Shown here: positions 27,278 to 35,776 of the stretch, in pieces
How the letters are laid out: every line of letters begins with the position of its first letter
Numbering within the stretch: the stretch's first letter is position 1
NCBI GenBank assembly: GCA_022653735.1
Contig: JALCSU010000005.1
Span: 20,774 to 84,773 of the forward strand
DNA length: 64,000 bases
DNA from: Bacteroidales bacterium
Lineage (GTDB): Bacteria; Bacteroidota; Bacteroidia; Bacteroidales; UBA932
Reading direction: 5' to 3'
Made by a program: the position numbers and the translations under genes
Notes under the pieces: model-generated
What the model was told of the DNA's origin: nothing
What the model saw: the letters and a program-made list of their open reading frames with translations, nothing else
Database searches by the model: none

Positions 27278-29323
27278 TCATGAGAGCTTGTCCAGCTCGT
27301 CCATCCAGAGCTTTGCCTTTGCATCCGACGGCATGCGCCAGTCCGCCCTTGGCGAGAGGCTGACCATGCTTATTTTCGGGCCGTCAGGCAGGCAGGAGCG
27401 CTTGAACTGCTGGCTGAAGAATCTCCAGAAGAACTTCTTGAGCCATTTCAGGATTTCTGCATCGTCGTATTCTCCGTTGAATGCCCGTTTTGCGAAGAAA
27501 TATATTTTTTTAGGGGCCCAGCCGTAGCGGTGGAAATTATACAGGAAGAAATCGTGCAGCTCGTAAGGCCCGATGAGGTCTTCGGTCTTCTGCTTGATGT
27601 TTCCGTCCGAGTCCGCAGGCTTCAGCTCAGGGCTGATTGGCGTGTCTATCACGTCCAGGAGTATCTCTTTGGCGGAACGACGGCCTTTCTCGGCCTTCTC
27701 ATCGAATACGTTTTCCGCAGCCCAGCGTACCAGATGCTTGATGAGCGTTTTCGGCACAGAGGAATTCACGGCGTACATGGACATATGGTCGCCATTGTAG
27801 GTGCACCAGCCCAAAGCCAGCTCTGAAAGGTCTCCGGTGCCGATTACTATCCCTCCCTCCTGATTGGCAATGTCCATGAGGATCTGAGTCCTCTCTCGCG
27901 CCTGGGCGTTCTCGTAGGTGGAATCCATGACATCTGGGTCGTGTCCGATGTCCTTGAAATGCTGGTTCACGGCAGGGACTACGGAAATCTCCTTTGAGGT
28001 GATGCCGAGGGCAGCCATCAAATCCGTGGCATTGGATTTCGTGCGTTTCGTCGTCCCTAAGCCCGGCATGGTGATGCCGTAAATGCCTTTGCGCGGGAGG
28101 CCAAGCCTGTCGAAAGCCATGGTGGTGACAAGCAGGGCCAGAGTGCTGTCCAGCCCGCCGGATATGCCGATCACTGCTGTTTTGCAACCGATATGCTCCA
28201 GCCTTGACACGAGTCCGATGGTCTGGATGGAGAGGATTTCCCTGGATTTGCCAGCTATTTCGAGCGGATTGCCTTCCGGCAGGAAAGGATGAGGTTCTAC
28301 TGCTCTGTGCAGGGATTTTTCAAAATCCGTCGGGGCGGCAGGTCCAAGGTCGTAGCGGGAATAGTACACTGAATATTCTGAAGCGGAAGTCCCGTCGGGA
28401 GCCATCCCTCGGAAAGAATTCTTCTTCTGCCTCAGTACGTCAAGCGCCTGGATGTCAATGTCTGCGAATATCATGGAGTCCTCTATCTGGAAGCGCTCGT
28501 TCTCTGCCAGCAGGCTGCCGTTCTCGCAGATAATCGAGGACCCTGCGTACACGGTGTCCTGAGTGGATTCTCCGTAGCCGGCAGAGCAATAGATGTAGCC
28601 GGAGACGGTGCGACCGGACTGATTGGAGATAAGCATCTTGCGCTCGGCGTACTTCGTCATTACCTCGTTCGAGGCTGACAAGTTCACGATGATCTGAGCA
28701 CCTGAAGGGGCCAGAAATGAGGAAGGGGGCACCGGAGCCCAGAAATCCTCGCAAATCTCGATTCCGAAAGTTGCATTTCCTATCGTGAATAACTGGTTCG
28801 GAGAAATGTTGCACTGCTGCCCTGCGAAACGAATTTCTGAGTCAAATCCCTCACGGCAGAACCTCTTCCCGTCATTGACGAAATGGCCGCTGGCGACATT
28901 GTGCTGTGACAGGAAGTCCGATCCTGGAGCGAACCAGCGGGCCTCGTAGAATTCGCCGTAGGTAGGCAGGTATATTTTGGGAACCAGTCCCTTCAGCCCG
29001 CCGTTCCTGATTACGGCGGCGCAATTGTATAGCTTCCCGCAGAATTGCACCGGCACGCCGACGATGACGGTTATGAACTTGCCCCTGGTGAATGCCATGA
29101 TTTTCGCCACGGCATCTTCCGCCTTGCGTAAAAGCAGGTCCTGGCTGAACAAATCACCGCAGGTGTAGCCCGTGACAGATAATTCAGGAAATACCACGAG
29201 CGAAGCTCCTTCGGTCTCAGCCTTGTCTATCTGGCCTACGATTGCCTTCATGTTGTGGTCTATGTCGGCAACCTTCACGCGAGGAACAGCTGCGGCAACC
29301 CTGAACAAACCGTAATCTTCCAT
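27278..29323 (-). CDS. nadE: Glutamine-hydrolysing NAD+ synthase
   Basis: Start set at the ATG at 29323 (MEDYGLFRVAAAVPRVKVAD), four bases after the stop of the upstream gene and preceded by AGGA; about 681 residues. The N-terminal nitrilase-type glutaminase has its Glu in VVFPELSVTGY, Lys in KIYLPTYGEF and Cys in GIEICEDFW. The C-terminal synthetase has the pyrophosphate loop VIGISGGLDSTLALL near residue 385. It converts nicotinate adenine dinucleotide to NAD+ with ammonia from glutamine. Last gene of an operon with purine nucleoside phosphorylase and a deaminase. Confidence 0.95.
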   Translation of the reverse strand: MEDYGLFRVAAAVPRVKVADIDHNMKAIVGQIDKAETEGASLVVFPELSVTGYTCGDLFSQDLLLRKAEDAVAKIMAFTRGKFITVIVGVPVQFCGKLYNCAAVIRNGGLKGLVPKIYLPTYGEFYEARWFAPGSDFLSQHNVASGHFVNDGKRFCREGFDSEIRFAGQQCNISPNQLFTIGNATFGIEICEDFWAPVPPSSFLAPSGAQIIVNLSASNEVMTKYAERKMLISNQSGRTVSGYIYCSAGYGESTQDTVYAGSSIICENGSLLAENERFQIEDSMIFADIDIQALDVLRQKKNSFRGMAPDGTSASEYSVYYSRYDLGPAAPTDFEKSLHRAVEPHPFLPEGNPLEIAGKSREILSIQTIGLVSRLEHIGCKTAVIGISGGLDSTLALLVTTMAFDRLGLPRKGIYGITMPGLGTTKRTKSNATDLMAALGITSKEISVVPAVNQHFKDIGHDPDVMDSTYENAQARERTQILMDIANQEGGIVIGTGDLSELALGWCTYNGDHMSMYAVNSSVPKTLIKHLVRWAAENVFDEKAEKGRRSAKEILLDVIDTPISPELKPADSDGNIKQKTEDLIGPYELHDFFLYNFHRYGWAPKKIYFFAKRAFNGEYDDAEILKWLKKFFWRFFSQQFKRSCLPDGPKISMVSLSPRADWRMPSDAKAKLWMDELDKLS

Positions 29324-29327
29324 ATTC

Positions 29328-29540
29328 CTAAGAATTTGCAGGGTCGTTTCCCTCATCTATCTTCTCGCGATGGGCATAGACAGCGGTGGCTATGCAGCGG
29401 TACAGGAAATATATTCCTATTACTACGATTAAAATATTGATCCAGAGCTTTCCCTGGCCATTGATCATGTTCGCTATGCCGAAATAGAGGATGAAGGCAG
29501 AGAACACGAAATAGACTATTGCTAGTATTGTTTTATTCAT
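29328..29540 (-). CDS. Small two-segment membrane protein
   Basis: 70 residues: hydrophobic segments at about residues 5-24 and 33-51 with a short charged tail (HREKIDEGNDPANS). It lies between PNP (2 bases) and nadE (4 bases) on the minus strand, so it is part of the operon. I do not recognise a family with known function. Confidence 0.7.
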   Translation of the reverse strand: MNKTILAIVYFVFSAFILYFGIANMINGQGKLWINILIVVIGIYFLYRCIATAVYAHREKIDEGNDPANS

Positions 29541-29542
29541 TT

Positions 29543-30376
29543 CTATAGGCTTTCAATTAATGCTTCGAATATTGCGCACATCCTGCCCGCAGCTGCGTCT
29601 GCTGCCATTACGACAGCATCGCCATCGTTCTTATAATCAGGGGCATAGTCGTCATGGGCTTCATTAGTGATCACCGACATCCCAAACACTGGAATATCCG
29701 AATGGCGGGCTACGATGACCTCAGGAATGGTTGACATTCCGGTCGCGTCGCCGCCGATCGTGCGGATGTATTTGTATTCCGACGGGGTTTCGTATGTAGG
29801 GCCGGTGCCTCCGTAATACACGCCTTTATGGACCTTGATGCCCAGAGAGGCGGCAATTTCCTCTGCTTTCGCAATCAGTCCTAAGTCATATGGCCTTGTC
29901 ATGTCTGGGAAGCGAGGCCCGAAATCGTCCAGATTAGGCCCGATGAGCGGATTCGGGAGCTGGTTGATGTGATCCTTGATGATCATGAGGTCGCCGATTT
30001 TGTAGCCGTAATTCACTCCGCCTGCGGCATTGGAAACGAACAGATACTTGATTCCGATTACCTTCATCACCCTGATTGGGAGAGTCACCATGTCCATCGG
30101 GTAGCCCTCGTAGTAGTGGATTCTGCCTTGCATGGCGATTACGGTTTTTCCGCCGAGAGTGCCGACTATGAAGTTGCCCTTGTGGCCGATCGCCGTTGAA
30201 ACAGGAAAGCCAGGTATGGTCTTGTAAGGAATGGTGAGCGGGTCTGCGATTTTATTTGCCAGATTGCCCAGGCCGCTGCCCAGAACTATTCCTATCACTG
30301 GCTTCAGGGAGCCAAGCTGCGATTTCACGTAGTCGGCTGCTTTGTAGATTCTTTCTGCTCTTGGATCCATATTCAT
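29543..30376 (-). CDS. Purine nucleoside phosphorylase
   Basis: 277 residues, usual for trimeric PNP. Motifs: phosphate-binding [12 protein letters not shown] near residue 30, [25 protein letters not shown] near 80-98, the purine site [17 protein letters not shown] near 115, and [29 protein letters not shown] near 190-220. [10 protein letters not shown] near the C-terminus has Glu-Ala in place of the Asn (TNKA) common in hypoxanthine-specific enzymes: the text reads TNEAHDD. It cleaves purine nucleosides with phosphate. Adjacent to an MTA/SAH-type deaminase, so methylthioinosine is a possible substrate. Confidence 0.9.
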   Translation of the reverse strand: MNMDPRAERIYKAADYVKSQLGSLKPVIGIVLGSGLGNLANKIADPLTIPYKTIPGFPVSTAIGHKGNFIVGTLGGKTVIAMQGRIHYYEGYPMDMVTLPIRVMKVIGIKYLFVSNAAGGVNYGYKIGDLMIIKDHINQLPNPLIGPNLDDFGPRFPDMTRPYDLGLIAKAEEIAASLGIKVHKGVYYGGTGPTYETPSEYKYIRTIGGDATGMSTIPEVIVARHSDIPVFGMSVITNEAHDDYAPDYKNDGDAVVMAADAAAGRMCAIFEALIESL

Positions 30377-31651
30377 TTATCTTAATATAATTTCATTCAG
30401 TACGGTGCGGGCTCCTTTCAGGATTTCTTTCTCGCCCACGACATTGCGGCCCCTCATGACGAATTTTCCGCCTGATATCAACGATGACACTGAGTCACTG
30501 TGCGCTGAATATATGAAATTCGCGAGGAAAGGAGCAGGGGAAAGGAAGAATGAGCTGTCGGTGTCAATGATTTGAATGTCAGCGTCATAGCCCTCTTTAA
30601 TCAGTCCGGTCCTAAGCCCGAATGCCTTAGCTCCGTTTATGGTGGCCATTTCCAGCAGTTTCGGCAGAGGCATCTCGGAAGGGTCTTTGCGCCAGGCTTT
30701 CTGGAACAGGGCAGTCGTCTTCATGGCTTCGAGGATGTCCAGATTATTCGAGGATGCGCACCCGTCGGTGCCGATGCAGACATTAGCGCCAGCGTCCGAG
30801 AGTTCTTTCCACTTGAATTTGTAGCCAGAGGATAGCTTAGTGTTGGAATTAATATTATGCACGCAATTCACGTGGCGTTTCCCTAGGATTTCGATATCCT
30901 TTTCCGATATCCACAGCGTGTGGGCGGCAATCACGTCAGGCCCCAGAACCCCCAGGGAATCAAGATATTCGACAGGGGAGAGACCTCCGTGCGCCGCTTT
31001 ACAGTCGAGATCTTCCTTCTCTGATTCTCCTACGTGGATATGTATTTTCAGGCCATGCTTGCGGGCATATTCAGTCGCCCAGAGGATGGTCTTCTCGGAA
31101 TTCGTGTAGACGGCGTGGATGCCTATTGTGAATATGCTCCTGGCATCCCAGCCTTTCACGGTCTCGTGCATCTGGATGCATTGCTCTTTCTGCCTTTGCG
31201 CCTCTTCCGGCTTGAAATGGTCCAGGAAGACGTAGGACACGGCATCTCGCACGCCCATTTCGGAAGCGGCCAGATGAGCGGATGGAGAGAACCAGTACTG
31301 GTCATTGAACGTCGTCGTGCCGGTTTTTATCATTTCCAGGCAGGCTACTTTCGTGCCCCAGTATATGAACGGAGCATCCAGCTTCGCTTCTATTGCCCAG
31401 ATATGATCCAGCCACTCTTCCAGCCTCATGTCTTCGCCGACGCCCCTCATCAGGGTCATGGCAGCGTGAGTGTGCATATTGATAAAACCTGGAACAGCGA
31501 CTTTCCTATTGCAGTCCACGACCTCTTCTCCAGCCTCTGGAGTCAAGTCTTTGCCGCAAGGTGCAATCTTCTTTATTTTTCCGTCAGCGATGCGAATGTT
31601 TGCCTTCGAACCATCGATCAGGCCAATATTTTTGAGAAATATGTTATTCAT
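30377..31651 (-). CDS. MTA/SAH deaminase-type amidohydrolase
   Basis: 424 residues. Metal ligands of the amidohydrolase superfamily are visible: NMHTHAAMTLMRGV near residue 58, HIHVGESEKED near 200, AHTLWI near 245 and IGTDGCASSNNLDILEAM near 295. GVGEDMRLEEWLDHIW is typical of methylthioadenosine/S-adenosylhomocysteine deaminases. It would convert MTA, SAH or adenosine to the inosine form. Its stop abuts the PNP start (30376/30377), so the two enzymes are made together and would act in series. Chlorohydrolase-type substrates are an alternative. Confidence 0.88.
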   Translation of the reverse strand: MNNIFLKNIGLIDGSKANIRIADGKIKKIAPCGKDLTPEAGEEVVDCNRKVAVPGFINMHTHAAMTLMRGVGEDMRLEEWLDHIWAIEAKLDAPFIYWGTKVACLEMIKTGTTTFNDQYWFSPSAHLAASEMGVRDAVSYVFLDHFKPEEAQRQKEQCIQMHETVKGWDARSIFTIGIHAVYTNSEKTILWATEYARKHGLKIHIHVGESEKEDLDCKAAHGGLSPVEYLDSLGVLGPDVIAAHTLWISEKDIEILGKRHVNCVHNINSNTKLSSGYKFKWKELSDAGANVCIGTDGCASSNNLDILEAMKTTALFQKAWRKDPSEMPLPKLLEMATINGAKAFGLRTGLIKEGYDADIQIIDTDSSFFLSPAPFLANFIYSAHSDSVSSLISGGKFVMRGRNVVGEKEILKGARTVLNEIILR

Positions 31652-31711
31652 TTTAGCATAATTTCATCAAAAATAGCAAAATTTCTGATTATTTGATGGT
31701 TCGAAGACTCT

Positions 31712-33586
31712 CTATCTTACGGTTGGCTTTTCTTTCAGCGAACCACCTTCGTTATAGGTCTGGTTATTTGGAAGCCCCTTTCTGTTCACCCCCTCTTTCA
31801 TCAGGCCCTTCAGTTCGTCCAGATGATAGTAATATATCTGGCGAGGGCTTGCTCCATGTTTCTTGCAGAGTGAAGCGGCCATGCCAACGACTTCTCCCAT
31901 CATTCCCGTAGTTCTCATGACGCGGGTCGTTCCTAGCGCAACGTGGGTGACGCTGATGTCTCTTCCTGCCATGAACAGATTGCTTATGTTGCGTGAATAC
32001 AGGCACCTGTACGGCACTGCATAAGGATAAATAAGAATGTGAGTCGTCACGGCTTTGAATTCCTTCCCAGGGAAATCCGCCGTGTTCTTCGGGTCGGGCC
32101 TGTGCAGGTCGATGCTCCACGTGGTTATGAAAGACGCATCTTCATGGTTTACGTTCTTCACTATATCGTCTTCGCTCAGGATGTAGTCTCCCATCAGGCG
32201 CCTGGACTCCCTCTTTCCAGCCAGATAAGCCACCCAGCCGAGTTCTCTGTTCCTGTATTCTGCATTGTCCTTCAAATGGTTTTTCAGGTAACTCCAATTG
32301 GAATAGACTACCAGCAGACCATAATCGCGAACTTTCTCGAAGTTATGAATCTGGTCATCGAACATGCCTGTCTCCCACGTCCATTCGCCCATCTTTACCT
32401 TCTCGCAGTTATCGTCGCTGAATGAAATTCCATAGTTGAATTCCGGAAATTCCGCCGGTTTGCCAGCATCCACGGAATACCACTGGACGGATGCGCCGAG
32501 AGTCATGCTATCTGGTTTTTCCGGAGCTATGCTCTCTCCGAATTCGTCACGCCCTTCTCGTCCTATCCTGTAATCTGCTCCAGCAAGGTATCCGAGCGTG
32601 CCGTCTCCAGTGCAGTCGGAGAATAGGGGAGCTTTCAAGCTTATTTCTTTGCCCGATTCTATGTGCTTAATGATGACAGAAGCAATTTCGTTCCCCTCTT
32701 TCCGAACGCCTACGAGCCTGTAATTCAAGTAGAGAGTCACATTCTTCTCCGCCCTCATCCAGTCCATCTTCTTCTGGTCTTCGTAGTTCTCGGCTGGCTG
32801 AGCGTTACCTCCGCGTTCCGGACCGAATTCTTTCTGCAATCCGCCGAGTTCCTTGTATGGCTCCATCTCTATCTTTCCGCCAAGGTGCACTCGGATTTCG
32901 GAGCTGTTGTTGCCTCCGATTACCGGGCGGTCATTGACTAATGCCACTTTGCAACCCAGCCTGGATGCAGCTCCGGCGGCACTCATTCCCGCAATGCCGG
33001 CACCAACCACGACTAAGTCATATTCACCAGCCAACGGCGCTTCGTCTGGCAGGTTCAATGCCTTGCGACGGAATGCCTCCAAGCCAGCTGCATCAGATGG
33101 TGGCAGCTGCCCTTCTACGGTAGTGAAATAAATTGCGTCGCAGCGGCCATCGAAGCCTGTGAGGTCATGAAGCCGAACGCTGCCTTTCAGGTCTTTTATG
33201 AATATATTGCCTGCGGCTTGCCATTCCCATGCGTTGCCATTGGCTCCGAGGGTCTGCTTCATCTTTTTGCCATTCACGTAGATGTTGAATTTTCCGGGAC
33301 CCTCCCCATCTTTCCAAGGGGAAGTCCAGTTGAAAGTGCGCACATAAACGTAGTAGCGGCCTTTTTCAGGGAAATTCACCGTCGTGGAAGCGTCCGTGAC
33401 GGGTTTCCCTAATCCATGGGCAATCAGGTACGGGGAGCCCATCGCATCCATGAACTGCTGGTCTACCTGCCACCCGCCTTTCTCCTCGAAACTCTCACAT
33501 TCAACAAGCACGTCAGCGGCCCGAAGATTCATGACACCCAAGGCCAGCACCAGCATCGTCAAAATTATTTTCTTGAAAATATCCAT
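31712..33586 (-). CDS. Secreted FAD-dependent oxidoreductase with N-terminal beta domain
   Basis: 624 residues. A signal peptide (MDIFKKIILTMLVLALGVMN...AAD) is followed by a 130-residue beta-rich domain (VECESFEEKGGWQVDQQFMDAMG) resembling carbohydrate-binding modules. The flavin domain starts with YDLVVVGAGIAGMSAAGAAS near residue 193, then VIGGNNSSEIRVHLGGKIEM near 225, DCTGDGTLGYLAGADYRIGREGRDEFGE near 325, and RDISVTHVALGTTRVMRTTGMMGEVVGMAAS near 570. This is the FAD_oxidored class frequent in Bacteroidetes and often linked to sugar or glycoside oxidation. It is monocistronic here. The substrate is unknown. Confidence 0.85.
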   Translation of the reverse strand: MDIFKKIILTMLVLALGVMNLRAADVLVECESFEEKGGWQVDQQFMDAMGSPYLIAHGLGKPVTDASTTVNFPEKGRYYVYVRTFNWTSPWKDGEGPGKFNIYVNGKKMKQTLGANGNAWEWQAAGNIFIKDLKGSVRLHDLTGFDGRCDAIYFTTVEGQLPPSDAAGLEAFRRKALNLPDEAPLAGEYDLVVVGAGIAGMSAAGAASRLGCKVALVNDRPVIGGNNSSEIRVHLGGKIEMEPYKELGGLQKEFGPERGGNAQPAENYEDQKKMDWMRAEKNVTLYLNYRLVGVRKEGNEIASVIIKHIESGKEISLKAPLFSDCTGDGTLGYLAGADYRIGREGRDEFGESIAPEKPDSMTLGASVQWYSVDAGKPAEFPEFNYGISFSDDNCEKVKMGEWTWETGMFDDQIHNFEKVRDYGLLVVYSNWSYLKNHLKDNAEYRNRELGWVAYLAGKRESRRLMGDYILSEDDIVKNVNHEDASFITTWSIDLHRPDPKNTADFPGKEFKAVTTHILIYPYAVPYRCLYSRNISNLFMAGRDISVTHVALGTTRVMRTTGMMGEVVGMAASLCKKHGASPRQIYYYHLDELKGLMKEGVNRKGLPNNQTYNEGGSLKEKPTVR

Positions 33587-33719
33587 ATTGTTTTATCTAT
33601 ATTCCAGCCATGTAGTAATATTTGCGTCCCGGCTCGACGTAAATCTTATCCATCTAGCCTGGAACGCATCAGGGAAAACGTGGACTGTGGATTTTCCAGC
33701 CTTCAAATTGAATGCCGCA

Positions 33720-33805
33720 TAATCCATCCCGGACTTGACCCGGAATCTGGGCTCGTTTATTCCCGTCATCCGGGCTTGACCCGGAATCTGGGCTCGCTTC
33801 TCCCT
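33720..33805. repeat. Two REP-like B palindromes in tandem
   Basis: ATCCGGGCTTGACCCGGAATC-type palindromes (arms CCGG and CCGG around CTTGA/CTTGAC) occur twice about 45 bases apart, each followed by TGGGCTCG. They open the intergenic repeat island 33,587-34,903, which contains no gene. Confidence 0.75.
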
Positions 33806-33839
33806 CGTCATCAGGATGGGAGTGGTGGAATTTCGCAAA

Positions 33840-34345
33840 GTGCTGTCGGAGCATGTCCTTCCGGAGGCTCTGCAAAGGGGTGCTGCTCGACAACGTGGCT
33901 CTTGGGAGGTCTCGATGTCGAGACATGCCCTTCCCTACGCACTTCTGTGTAGCCTGCCTCGACAGCGTTCTGCGAGACACTCCTTCCGAACGGTTTGAAT
34001 ATACGTATGCAATTCTTTATTGCTTCAGCATCGACAAGGTTTTATGAGACCTTGAAGAGAGGTTGTGATTATTCACAATCGTAGGCAACGGTGACATTCA
34101 TTTTAAGTGCCTAGGACACATATTCGCATTGCCAACCCCCGTTCTGGAAACCAGGTGGGCGACGCAGCCCTTCATTACAAGCCATCCGGTGGCACTATGC
34201 CGTCGCCCATAAATTCTCGTCCTTCTGGGCGAGGGCATGGATGTATACTTTGCGACCGCATCGATGACAGCCTCGCCGGCAGCCCCACATCTCACGATGA
34301 CGGGAGAAAATGTTCATCCTTCAGTCATCCGGGCTTGACTCGGAA
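33840..34345 (+). repeat. Dispersed ~500-bp element, copy R1
   Basis: This stretch recurs in inverse orientation at about 63,010-63,495 (copy R3), at roughly 80-88 percent identity by eye, and its core (34,085-34,215) recurs more diverged at about 43,605-43,735 (copy R2). Core landmarks: GGCAACGG at about 34,084, GTTCTGGAAACCAG at about 34,140, and CCGTCGCCC at about 34,200, which pairs with the first. Short frames in it look conserved between copies only because the DNA is. A REP B palindrome (34,323-34,350) closes the right end. Confidence 0.75.
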
Positions 34346-34400
34346 TCTATACTCGTGGAAACCAGATCCTGAATCAAGTTCAGGATGACGGGGTGGGTAG
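34320..34400. repeat. REP-like B and A palindrome pair
   Basis: A B-type palindrome (CATCCGGGCTTGACTCGG) is followed by an A-type palindrome CCTGAA-TCAAG-TTCAGG at about 34,368-34,384, in opposite orientation, then a 21-base repeat of CAGGATGACGGGGTGGGTAG. Confidence 0.75.
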
Positions 34401-34430
34401 TTCAGGATGACGGGGTGGGTAGCGGCCTTG

Positions 34431-34510
34431 CGGTGTGCAGAAAGCCCGAATCGCACACCGTTCTGCCGTTCGGAGCCTTGCGGTGTGCAGAAAGCCCGAA
34501 TCGCACACCG
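34431..34510. repeat. CGGTGTGC hairpin repeat, two copies
   Basis: CGGTGTGC (34431-34438) pairs with GCACACCG (34453-34460), and again 34481-34488 with 34503-34510, period 50. The loop CAGAAAGCCCGAAT is the reverse of the loop in the array at 63.6 kb. Confidence 0.8.
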
Positions 34511-34584
34511 ATGAGGTGGTAGTGTGATGTTCGGCTGACGTGAAGGGTCGTAGAGGGTCATGTGTGGGCAAATGTGTTCATACT

Positions 34585-34700
34585 TTCCCCATTATTCCGG
34601 ACTCGATCCGGAATCTAGGCTTGCGTAAACCAGATCCTGAATCAAGTTCAGGATGACGGGGTGGGTAGTTCAGGATGACGGGGTGGGTCGTTCAGGAACT
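34585..34700. repeat. REP-like B-A pair with amplified half unit
   Basis: ATTCCGGACTCGATCCGGAATC (B) then GATCCTGAATCAAGTTCAGGAT (A), followed by two extra copies of the half unit TTCAGGATGACGGGGTGGGT. Confidence 0.75.
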
Positions 34701-34719
34701 GAACCGAGTTCTGAATAAC

Positions 34720-34872
34720 GGGACCGTACGGGCATTGTGAAAATGCCTATTCACAATCAATAAGCTACGAAAGGCTTGCGTACGGTCTGCATGATGGAAT
34801 GGGGACCGTGCTATAACCACTTACAAACAATTTGGCATCCAATTGTTTACAAAACGCCATCCGTACGGTCCC
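34720..34872. repeat. MITE-like element, copy S1 (12-bp perfect terminal inverted repeats)
   Basis: GGGACCGTACGG (34720-34731) and CCGTACGGTCCC (34861-34872) are perfect inverted repeats bounding 153 bases. An internal GCGTACGGTCTGC lies at about 34,779. The whole unit recurs at 60605-60768 (S2). No coding capacity. Confidence 0.78.
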
Positions 34873-34903
34873 AATCCATACCATCTCAAAACCTTGATGC
34901 AAG

Positions 34904-35518
34904 TCAGGAAATGAAAAAGACTAAGACAGGGAAATATTCTTTTAATTGAGCCATAAGCATCTTCAAGCTCTTGTTCACATGGTAGTCGACTGCCTGCACA
35001 GATACATTTAGCTGTCGAGCGATTTCTTTCCGGCTTTTGTTCTGCAGACGGTTCATTCTGAATATGTTCCTGGTGGTTTCAGGAAGTTTATCCAGCGTCT
35101 TTTCTATTATTCCGACAATCTCACCAGAGAAGATTTTGCTGTAGGTGGCATCTTCCAAGATCTGAATCCTGGATGTTATTTCCCATTCGTACTGTCTATT
35201 GCTACTTTTGTCGAATTCCTGTATGACTTTAAGGTGTTTCAAATAGTTCAGGCATTTGTTCTTGACTACAGTGAGCATCCAGCCTAGGGCATCTGAGTCA
35301 GTTTTTAGAGAATCTTTTTTCACCCAGTACTCAAGAATCGCATTACTTGCTATATCTTCGGCAGTGGCGGTGTCTCTGACATAATAAAAGGCATAATGGA
35401 CGAATCTGGGATAGAAATTATTGTAGAAATCACCGAAGTCTTTGCCAGACCTGATGTCAGGAGGAGATATTTTTGTTCTTAGCTCATCCATATATTCCTG
35501 CTTTCGCCGCCGTGCCAC
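34904..35518 (-). CDS. ECF-type RNA polymerase sigma factor
   Basis: 204 residues, or 195 if it starts at the ATG at 35491 (MDELRTKIS). Sigma region 2 is FYPRFVHYAFYYVRDTATAEDIASNAILEYWVKK near residues 35-68; region 4 is LPETTRNIFRMNRLQNKSRKEIARQLNVSVQAVDYHVNKSLK near 140-182. The C-terminus ends in a hydrophobic FPVLVFFIS, unusual for the family. There is no anti-sigma (FecR) or SusC/SusD partner beside it, so its target is not evident; it is enclosed by repeats on both sides. Confidence 0.88.
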   Translation of the reverse strand: MARRRKQEYMDELRTKISPPDIRSGKDFGDFYNNFYPRFVHYAFYYVRDTATAEDIASNAILEYWVKKDSLKTDSDALGWMLTVVKNKCLNYLKHLKVIQEFDKSSNRQYEWEITSRIQILEDATYSKIFSGEIVGIIEKTLDKLPETTRNIFRMNRLQNKSRKEIARQLNVSVQAVDYHVNKSLKMLMAQLKEYFPVLVFFIS

Positions 35519-35645
35519 TTGGGTTAATATTTCTGCCGTTTTGCTCGTTACAAAAATAGAAAATAAGGTAGGAAATTCAAATCTTGCATCTAAGCAAGAA
35601 ACTATCGCTTTGTCATCCTGTCGCTCGCTGTTGCCGTCGGCCTAG

Positions 35646-35773
35646 TGCTCAGGCAATACTCTTGGTGAGGCCTGGATGGTGTCCGATTATCCGGAGGGGT
35701 AAGTAGGCGGCGGGGTGCTCAGGCAATACTCTTAGTGAGGCTTGGATGGTGTCCGATTATCCGGAGGGGTATG
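35646..35773. repeat. Direct duplication of a ~57-bp unit
   Basis: GTGCTCAGGCAATACTCTT through ATTATCCGGAGGGGTA occurs at about 35,646-35,702 and again at about 35,717-35,773 with two differences. The second copy ends three bases before the stop codon of the Hdr-like membrane subunit (minus strand). The rest of the 35,519-35,776 gap shows no gene. Confidence 0.8.
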
Positions 35774-35776
35774 TGA

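Noticed and set aside
33853-34295. Small proteins in the ~500-bp element (frames also seen in copy R3)
   Set aside because: Protein similarity is explained by DNA identity; the two frames run in opposite directions over a non-coding repeat, and R2 does not keep them.
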